In this document: positions 23,144 through 27,601 of the stretch, one piece after another
How positions within the stretch are numbered: the first letter of the stretch is position 1
Layout: the number at the start of each line of letters is the position of its first letter
DNA from: Galbitalea sp036271795
GTDB lineage: Bacteria > Actinomycetota > Actinomycetes > Actinomycetales > Microbacteriaceae
Direction of reading: 5' to 3'
DNA: 27,601 bases
Assembly (NCBI GenBank): GCA_036271795.1
Contig: DATAZY010000035.1
Location: 1 to 27,601 of the forward strand
The notes under the pieces: model-generated
Databases searched by the model: none
The model's input: the letters and a program-made list of their open reading frames with translations, nothing else
What the model was told of the DNA's origin: nothing
Position numbers and translations under genes: made by a program

Positions 23144-23581
23144 TTACTGCGCCGTCGCGGTGTTCTCTGCGGCAAAGTCTGCTAATTGTCTCGGTCCGAA
23201 CGCGTCCGGGATTACCTCATCGATAGTCCGGATGCCTGACACGGTCTCCAGCAGCATGCCTTCCGCGGAGTGTTCGTAGAGAAGCTGGCGGCAGCGGCCG
23301 CACGGCATCAGGACCCGTGAATCGCCATCGACACAGGTGAAAGCCACGAGCCTCCCGCCACCGGTCATGTGCAGGCTCGACACGAGGGCGCACTCCGCAC
23401 ACAGGGTCAGGCCATAGGAGGCGTTCTCGACGTTGCAGCCGGAGATAACCCTGCCATCGTCTACCAGGGCCGCAGCTCCGACCGGGAACTTCGAGTACGG
23501 CGCGTACGCGTTGCGCATGGCGCTGGTCGCGGCAGCCCGAAGTGTCGGCCAGTCGATTGCGTGGCCGGCATCAGAGGTCAT
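23144..23581 (-). CDS. cdd: Cytidine deaminase
   Basis: The 145-residue protein has the short tetrameric cytidine deaminase layout: AYAPYSKFPVGAAALVDDG, NVENASYGLTLCAECALVSS with the zinc ligand Cys61 and catalytic Glu63, and MPCGRCRQLLYE with zinc ligands Cys94 and Cys97. It converts cytidine and deoxycytidine to uridine and deoxyuridine, which thymidine phosphorylase or related enzymes can then split. It precedes the nucleoside transporter genes on the same strand, with a 205-nt gap. The ATG lies 6 nt behind TACTAT. Confidence 0.95.
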   Translation of the reverse strand: MTSDAGHAIDWPTLRAAATSAMRNAYAPYSKFPVGAAALVDDGRVISGCNVENASYGLTLCAECALVSSLHMTGGGRLVAFTCVDGDSRVLMPCGRCRQLLYEHSAEGMLLETVSGIRTIDEVIPDAFGPRQLADFAAENTATAQ

Positions 23582-23587
23582 CTTGCG

Positions 23588-23593
23588 ATAGTA
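23588..23593 (-). promoter_or_regulatory. -10 box (TACTAT) of a likely leaderless promoter for cdd
   Basis: On the minus strand TACTAT is followed by exactly 6 nt and the ATG at 23581. It is the most AT-rich, consensus-like -10 box of the set (compare TATAAT). It sits in the 52-nt gap after the guanylyltransferase gene. Confidence 0.65.
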
Positions 23594-23633
23594 GATCGCC
23601 GCGTGACATTCGGCGAGTGCGACAGCTAACTGG

Positions 23634-24749
23634 TCAGAGGACTTCGCTGCGACCGGACAACTTCAGCGCGTCGACGACAGACTTCACTCGCTGCGCATTT
23701 GCCGTTGTCGTCACCAGTAGCGCATCCTCCGTGTCGACGACGACGATGTCCGTGACTCCGATGAGAGAAATCAGGCGCTTGCCCTGGCTGATCACGACAC
23801 CGGTCGACGAATCGGCGAGGACCCTGGCGTCCTCGCCAAGGATGGCCAGGTCGGATTTGCGACCGCCCGCGTGCAACTTGGCGATGGAGGCGAAATCGCC
23901 GATGTCGTCCCAGTCGAAGTCGCCGGGGATGACAACAACGCGGCCGGCGGCAGCACCCGGTTCTGCGACGCTGTAGTCGATGGCAATCCTCGTGAGCGTC
24001 GGCCAGACCTGGTCGACGACGGCACCGCGGGTTGGGCCGTCCCACGCGTCGGCGAGTTCGGTCAGGCCTGCGAGCAACTGCGGTTCTGCCTCCCCCAGCT
24101 GTTCGAGGAGGACGTCGGCGCGCGAAATGAACATGCTCGCGTTCCAGAGATAGTTGCCATCCGCGAGGTAAGACTGCGCGGTTTCGAGGTCTGGCTTCTC
24201 GACGAAACGGTCAACCATGCGTGCGCGCGGAGCACCGGCAATGGTGTGTCGGTCGCCGAAGTGGATGTAGCCGAACCCGGTCGCGGGTTCGGTCGGCGTA
24301 ATCCCGATCAGCGCGATGAAGCCGGCCTCGGCGGCCGCGACCGCCTCCGTGACGGCGGCGGCGAAACGATCGAGCTTGCCGATGACATGGTCGGCGGCAA
24401 ACGAACCGATGATGACATCCGGCTCACGCGTGACCAGGATGGCGGCGGCGAGTCCGATCGCTGCGGATGAATCTCGTGGCTCACTCTCGAGCACGACGTT
24501 GCGGTCCTCGAGTTCCGGCAACTGCCCCTCGACCGCCGCACGGTGAGCGCGGCCGGTCACGACCATGATCCGGTCTGCACCGGAAAGGGGAACCAGCCGG
24601 TCCCATGTGTCGCGGAGAAGCGTGTTCCCCGACCCCGTCAGATCGTGCAAAAACTTGGGCGCATCCGCCCGAGACAGCGGCCAAAGCCTGGATCCGACTC
24701 CCCCGGCCGGAATCACACTGTAGAAGTGTTCGAGCCCCTGCGAAGTCAT
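23634..24749 (-). CDS. Mannose-1-phosphate guanylyltransferase
   Basis: The 371-residue nucleotidyltransferase begins with a Rossmann-type domain containing VIPAGGVGSRLWPLSRADAP, the nucleotide-binding signature of the mannose-1-phosphate guanylyltransferase group, then SFAADHVI (metal-binding Asp region), GFGYIHFGD and RFVEKPDLETA, and NYLWNASMFI. It makes GDP-mannose from GTP and mannose-1-phosphate in the cytoplasm. It has no C-terminal isomerase domain. It is divergent from a GT4 glycosyltransferase gene (64-nt gap), so donor synthesis and use are likely linked. The ATG lies 6 nt behind TAGGGT. Confidence 0.92.
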   Translation of the reverse strand: MTSQGLEHFYSVIPAGGVGSRLWPLSRADAPKFLHDLTGSGNTLLRDTWDRLVPLSGADRIMVVTGRAHRAAVEGQLPELEDRNVVLESEPRDSSAAIGLAAAILVTREPDVIIGSFAADHVIGKLDRFAAAVTEAVAAAEAGFIALIGITPTEPATGFGYIHFGDRHTIAGAPRARMVDRFVEKPDLETAQSYLADGNYLWNASMFISRADVLLEQLGEAEPQLLAGLTELADAWDGPTRGAVVDQVWPTLTRIAIDYSVAEPGAAAGRVVVIPGDFDWDDIGDFASIAKLHAGGRKSDLAILGEDARVLADSSTGVVISQGKRLISLIGVTDIVVVDTEDALLVTTTANAQRVKSVVDALKLSGRSEVL

Positions 24750-24755
24750 GCGACA

Positions 24756-24761
24756 ACCCTA
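24756..24761 (-). promoter_or_regulatory. -10 box (TAGGGT) of a likely leaderless promoter for the guanylyltransferase
   Basis: On the minus strand TAGGGT is followed by exactly 6 nt and the ATG at 24749. It shares a 64-nt divergent region with the GT4 gene promoter. Confidence 0.6.
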
Positions 24762-24801
24762 GACGTAATGTGCCATTCACCTTCCGGCAATTCGGTCGAT
24801 C

Positions 24802-24807
24802 TACCCT
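24802..24807 (+). promoter_or_regulatory. -10 box (TACCCT) of a likely leaderless promoter for the GT4 gene
   Basis: TACCCT is followed by exactly 6 nt and the ATG at 24814. TTCACC at 24777-24782 is a possible weak -35 at 19 nt spacing. Confidence 0.6.
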
Positions 24808-24813
24808 TCTGAC

Positions 24814-25965
24814 ATGCGCGTTCTCGTCGTTACAGAGAGCTTCCTTCCCACCATGAACGGCGTGACGAACAGCGTATGCAAAGTACTGGATCATCTCGCC
24901 CTCCGCGGCCACGACGCGTACGTCATGGTTCCGGCCTGTGACGCCCCAAAAAGCTATGCGGGCTTTCCGGTTGAAGAGATCGTCAGTGTTCCCTATCGAC
25001 AGTTTCCGGTAGGACTCCCGGGACTGCACGTCCAGCGCATCATGGAGGAATTCCGGCCGGACGTCATCCATGTTGCATCTCCGTTCCTGCTCGGGGGTGA
25101 GGCCATTGCGGCCGGAAAACGGCTGGGCATCCCGACCGTCGCGATCTTCCAGACGGATGTCGCGGGTTACACGCGACGCAATCATCTCGCCGCGCTCGAG
25201 TCCATCGCATGGCGCATCATGCGCCGCATCCACCGGGATGCGACCGTGACGCTCGTCCCGTCCTCGTCCACGATGGCCGACCTACGGCACGCCGGATTTC
25301 GACGACTTAAGCGCTGGGGTCGCGGCGTCGATCTTCTGACCTATCACCCCCGAAATCGCAATGTCGCGGCCGCGCGCCAGCTGCACCAGGAACTGTCACC
25401 CCGGGGCGAGGTCGTGGTCGGTTACGTCGGCAGAATCGCGCCGGAGAAGCAGGTCGAAAGAATGAATGCCCTGCGCGACGTGCCGGGTATTAGCCTCGCC
25501 ATCGTGGGCGATGGGCCAAGCCTGCCGCTGCTCAGGAAGACACTCGCCGGTATGCCCGTCACGTTCCTCGGCCAATTGCGCGGTGATGCCCTCGCCACCG
25601 CATACGCCAGCTTCGACATTTTCCTCCACACCGGGGAAGAAGAGACCTTCGGGCAGACGATTCAGGAGGCCCACGCGAGCGGGCTACCCGTCGTCGCGCC
25701 ACGGGCCGGGGGACCAATCGACCTGATCGCACCCGGAGCAACCGGCTTCCTCTACGCGCCGGGCGACTCGATCGAACTGCGCAGAACTATCGAGTTGCTC
25801 GCCCGGGATCCTTCGCTGCGCAGACGCATGGGCGAGGCGGGCAGGCGAGGCGTGCTCGGGCGCAGTTGGGAGACTGTGTGCGACGAGCTGCTCGCGCGCT
25901 ACGTGAAAGTCATAAGAACGACAGAAATTAAGTTGGAGAGAAGAACTCTCTTGAAGTCGAGATAG
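24814..25965 (+). CDS. GT4-family glycosyltransferase (probable alpha-mannosyltransferase)
   Basis: The 383-residue protein is a GT-B fold transferase. The N-terminal domain starts MRVLVVTESFLPTMNGVTNS with the family's flexible acceptor loop (PTMNGV) and PDVIHVASPFLLG. The C-terminal domain has VVGYVGRIAPEKQVERM, AIVGDGPSL, and the donor-binding EEETFGQTIQEA (from Glu275) with GLPVVAPRAGGPIDLI. This pattern resembles actinobacterial GDP-mannose-dependent transferases of the MgtA/PimB' group, which build mannosylated lipids or lipoglycans at the inner face of the membrane. The divergent neighbour makes GDP-mannose, supporting that donor. The exact acceptor is unknown. A basic C-terminal tail may help membrane contact. 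Confidence 0.88.
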   Translation: MRVLVVTESFLPTMNGVTNSVCKVLDHLALRGHDAYVMVPACDAPKSYAGFPVEEIVSVPYRQFPVGLPGLHVQRIMEEFRPDVIHVASPFLLGGEAIAAGKRLGIPTVAIFQTDVAGYTRRNHLAALESIAWRIMRRIHRDATVTLVPSSSTMADLRHAGFRRLKRWGRGVDLLTYHPRNRNVAAARQLHQELSPRGEVVVGYVGRIAPEKQVERMNALRDVPGISLAIVGDGPSLPLLRKTLAGMPVTFLGQLRGDALATAYASFDIFLHTGEEETFGQTIQEAHASGLPVVAPRAGGPIDLIAPGATGFLYAPGDSIELRRTIELLARDPSLRRRMGEAGRRGVLGRSWETVCDELLARYVKVIRTTEIKLERRTLLKSR

Positions 25966-26005
25966 CCGCGGCCTCAGTTGGCAGCGCACACGCGACGGAC
26001 GCGAA

Positions 26006-26011
26006 TACACT
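26006..26011 (+). promoter_or_regulatory. Possible -10 box (TACACT) of the sdh operon
   Basis: TACACT fits the TANNNT pattern in the 96-nt gap before sdhC and would give a leader of about 45 nt that contains the Shine-Dalgarno sequence. No convincing -35 at standard spacing was seen. Confidence 0.4.
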
Positions 26012-26046
26012 GGAAGCGTTCGTTGCACCGCTTCACGACCTAAGCC

Positions 26047-26053
26047 AAGGAGG
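26047..26053 (+). promoter_or_regulatory. Strong ribosome-binding site deciding the sdhC start
   Basis: AAGGAGG, a full-length Shine-Dalgarno match, ends 8 nt before the GTG at 26062 and supports that GTG as the start. It contrasts with the leaderless arrangement of most other genes here. Confidence 0.8.
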
Positions 26054-26061
26054 GTTCCGAA

Positions 26062-26520
26062 GTGCCCGATAATTCGGCTGGCACCCTGGCGCCATCACCG
26101 GCAGCCAAGCTCAAAATCAAACCACCGAAACTGTCTGGCACCCTGTACCGGGGCCGCGAAGGCATGTGGTCGTGGGTATTGCACCGCATCACCGGGGTCG
26201 CGATCTACTTCTTCCTTCTGGTGCACATCCTCGACACGTCGATCGTGCGGATCTCCCCCCAGGCCTACAACGGCGTCATCAACGAATACAAGACGCCGCT
26301 CCTAGGCCTCGGCGAACTCGCCCTTGTGATCGCGATCGGGTACCACGCGCTCAACGGTCTGCGCATCATCCTCATCGACTTCTGGAGTGTCGGCGCGCGA
26401 CACCAGCGACTCATGTTCGTCATCGTCATCCTGCTCTGGGTCGTGCTCATTGCGGGCTTCGCACCCACGCAGATCCACAACATCATCCTCGAGGCGCAGG
26501 GGCACGCATCCGCATCATGA
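26062..26520 (+). CDS. sdhC: Succinate dehydrogenase cytochrome b556 subunit
   Basis: The 152-residue membrane anchor has three helices. The conserved motif SWVLHRITGVAIYFFLLVHI carries the family's SxxHRxTG signature (quinone site) and a histidine near the first helix end, and GYHALNGLRIILID in the second/third helix region supplies the likely haem ligand. With SdhD it anchors SdhAB, binds haem and passes electrons to menaquinone. The GTG start is set by the Shine-Dalgarno AAGGAGG. Its stop overlaps the sdhD ATG (ATGA). Confidence 0.94.
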   Translation: MPDNSAGTLAPSPAAKLKIKPPKLSGTLYRGREGMWSWVLHRITGVAIYFFLLVHILDTSIVRISPQAYNGVINEYKTPLLGLGELALVIAIGYHALNGLRIILIDFWSVGARHQRLMFVIVILLWVVLIAGFAPTQIHNIILEAQGHASAS

Positions 26521-26966
26521 CAACCACGATTCCCTCCCCGCGTTCCGCCTACACGCCGCCCAGGAGGCGGCGCGTCAACTGGGAGAAATGGGGCTGGCTG
26601 TACATGCGTGTCAGCGGCCTGTTCCTCGTCGTGCTGATCTTCGGTCACCTCTTCGTCAACCTTGTCGCAGGCAATGGCGTCCGGGCCATCGACTTCGCCT
26701 TCGTCGCCGGCAAGCTCGCTGATCCGTTCTGGGTCGTGTGGGACACGCTGCTGCTCTGGCTCGCCCTCATCCACGGCGCCAACGGTATGCGGACGATCAC
26801 CAACGACTACGCGCACAACAAGACCGTGCGGCGACTGATCCTGCTCGCGATCCTGGCCTCGACCATTGTTCTTCTCGTTCTTGGGACTCTTGTGATCTAC
26901 ACATTCGACCCCTGCCCCGCAAACGCCATCGCAGGATCCCTGCCCGACTTCTGCCCGGCCAAGTAA
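26517..26966 (+). CDS. sdhD: Succinate dehydrogenase hydrophobic membrane anchor subunit
   Basis: The 149-residue protein starts with a basic cytoplasmic stretch (PPRRRRVNWEKWGWLYMR), then three membrane helices: SGLFLVVLIFGHLFVNLV, DTLLLWLALIHGANGMRTI with a likely haem-ligand histidine, and LILLAILASTIVLLVLG. The C-terminus has two cysteines (FDPCPA, PDFCPAK). ATG 26517 overlaps the sdhC stop; the frame is open further upstream but only as antiphase sdhC sequence. The sdhA ATG overlaps its TAA stop (TAATG). Confidence 0.92.
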   Translation: MTTTIPSPRSAYTPPRRRRVNWEKWGWLYMRVSGLFLVVLIFGHLFVNLVAGNGVRAIDFAFVAGKLADPFWVVWDTLLLWLALIHGANGMRTITNDYAHNKTVRRLILLAILASTIVLLVLGTLVIYTFDPCPANAIAGSLPDFCPAK

Positions 26967-27601
26967 TGCCGACAGCAAAGAAGACGGCGTCCGAGCCAGC
27001 GATGATTCCGGACGGCGAGGTCATCGACGGCGTCCACTATCACCAGCACGACATCGTCATTGTCGGTGCTGGGGGTGCGGGGATGCGGGCCGCGATCGAG
27101 GCCGGACCGCACGCCAACACCGCCGTCATCTCCAAGCTCTACCCGACCCGTTCGCACACCGGTGCCGCTCAGGGCGGAATGGCCGCAGCGCTCGCGAACG
27201 TCGAGGAAGACAACTGGGAGTGGCACACCTACGACACCGTCAAAGGCGGTGACTACCTGGTCGACCAGGATGCGGCTGAGATCCTCGCGAAAGAGGCGAT
27301 CGACGCGGTTCTCGATCTCGAGAACATGGGGCTCCCGTTCAACCGGACCCCGGAGGGCAAGATCGACCAGCGGCGCTTCGGTGGCCACACCCGCGACCAC
27401 GGTGCAGCTCCGGTTCGTCGCGCGTGCTACGCCGCGGACCGCACAGGCCACATGATCCTTCAGACGCTGTTCCAGAACTGCGTCAAGCTCGGCATCAACT
27501 TCTTCAACGAGTATTACGTGCTCGATATGGTCATGACAAAGGTCAAGGGCAAGGATGTCCCGTCCGGCGTCGTCGCGTACGAACTCGCCACGGGCGAGTT
27601 G
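26966..27601 (+). CDS. sdhA: Succinate dehydrogenase flavoprotein subunit (partial, cut by window edge)
   Basis: The first 212 codons are in the window, with no stop. Visible are the FAD-binding IVIVGAGGAGMRAAIEA (31-47), RSHTGAAQGGMAAAL with His64 as the expected covalent FAD attachment site, DTVKGGDYLVDQDAAE, and GHTRDHGAAPVRRACYAADR followed by TGHMILQTL, all typical of SdhA. It oxidises succinate to fumarate and passes electrons to the iron-sulfur subunit SdhB, expected just beyond the right edge. The ATG overlaps the sdhD stop, so the three genes are translationally coupled. Confidence 0.97.
   Translation, partial: MPTAKKTASEPAMIPDGEVIDGVHYHQHDIVIVGAGGAGMRAAIEAGPHANTAVISKLYPTRSHTGAAQGGMAAALANVEEDNWEWHTYDTVKGGDYLVDQDAAEILAKEAIDAVLDLENMGLPFNRTPEGKIDQRRFGGHTRDHGAAPVRRACYAADRTGHMILQTLFQNCVKLGINFFNEYYVLDMVMTKVKGKDVPSGVVAYELATGEL

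Noticed and set aside
1..27601. tRNA, rRNA or riboswitch genes
   Set aside because: No cloverleaf-like segment, rRNA-like conserved stretch or recognised riboswitch core was found in the intergenic gaps, all of which are under 300 nt.

Overview
The window looks like a chromosomal segment from a high-GC actinobacterium, most likely a member of the Microbacteriaceae. This rests on the strongly G/C-ending codons, actinobacterial gene neighbourhoods (maf next to a biotin-carrying acyl-CoA carboxylase subunit; a disulfide-less LpdA near purine nucleoside phosphorylase and a phospho-sugar mutase; sdhC-sdhD-sdhA), and many start codons placed 6-8 nt behind a TANNNT -10 box. The placement is by eye, not by a database search. 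No rRNA, tRNA, CRISPR array or classical insertion sequence was seen. No stretch of more than 300 bases lacks a gene or gene remnant.

Layout. 1-1330 (minus): a NarL-type response regulator followed by the membrane part of its likely sensor kinase, cut by the window edge. 1433-3352 (plus): a DUF2207 membrane protein. 3360-4601 (minus): a TRAM/TrmA-type RNA methyltransferase, divergent from maf (plus) and the acyl-CoA carboxylase biotin subunit (plus). 7093-8266: an intruding block with a PD-(D/E)XK-like gene between two inverted copies of a palindromic repeat. 8273-9709: NAD(P)H-quinone dehydrogenase LpdA. 9794-9978: a decayed SRPBCC/AHSA1 gene. 9999-10688: a SAM methyltransferase.

10803-23581 is mainly a nucleoside uptake and salvage district: purine nucleoside phosphorylase and phospho-sugar mutase (plus), then on the minus strand cytidine deaminase, a BMP-type nucleoside-binding lipoprotein, an ABC ATPase with two permeases, thymidine phosphorylase, adenosine deaminase and a PTS IIA/IIB pair with no IIC in view. 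Together these would import nucleosides, deaminate and phosphorolyse them, and feed sugar phosphates into central metabolism. At 15177-16318 this district is interrupted on the plus strand by a second palindrome-flanked gene of the same nuclease-like family as the first.

23634-25965: mannose-1-phosphate guanylyltransferase and a divergent GT4 glycosyltransferase, probably for mannosylated envelope glycans. 26062 to the right edge: sdhC, sdhD and the first part of sdhA, tightly overlapping.

The most unusual content is the pair of palindrome-flanked genes. They share an AbiEi-like N-terminal part and a DUF559/Vsr-like C-terminal nuclease fold, are clearly homologous to each other, and are each bracketed by their own, different, 48-70 nt palindromes. 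They resemble small mobile or selfish units inserted at boundaries of core genes.
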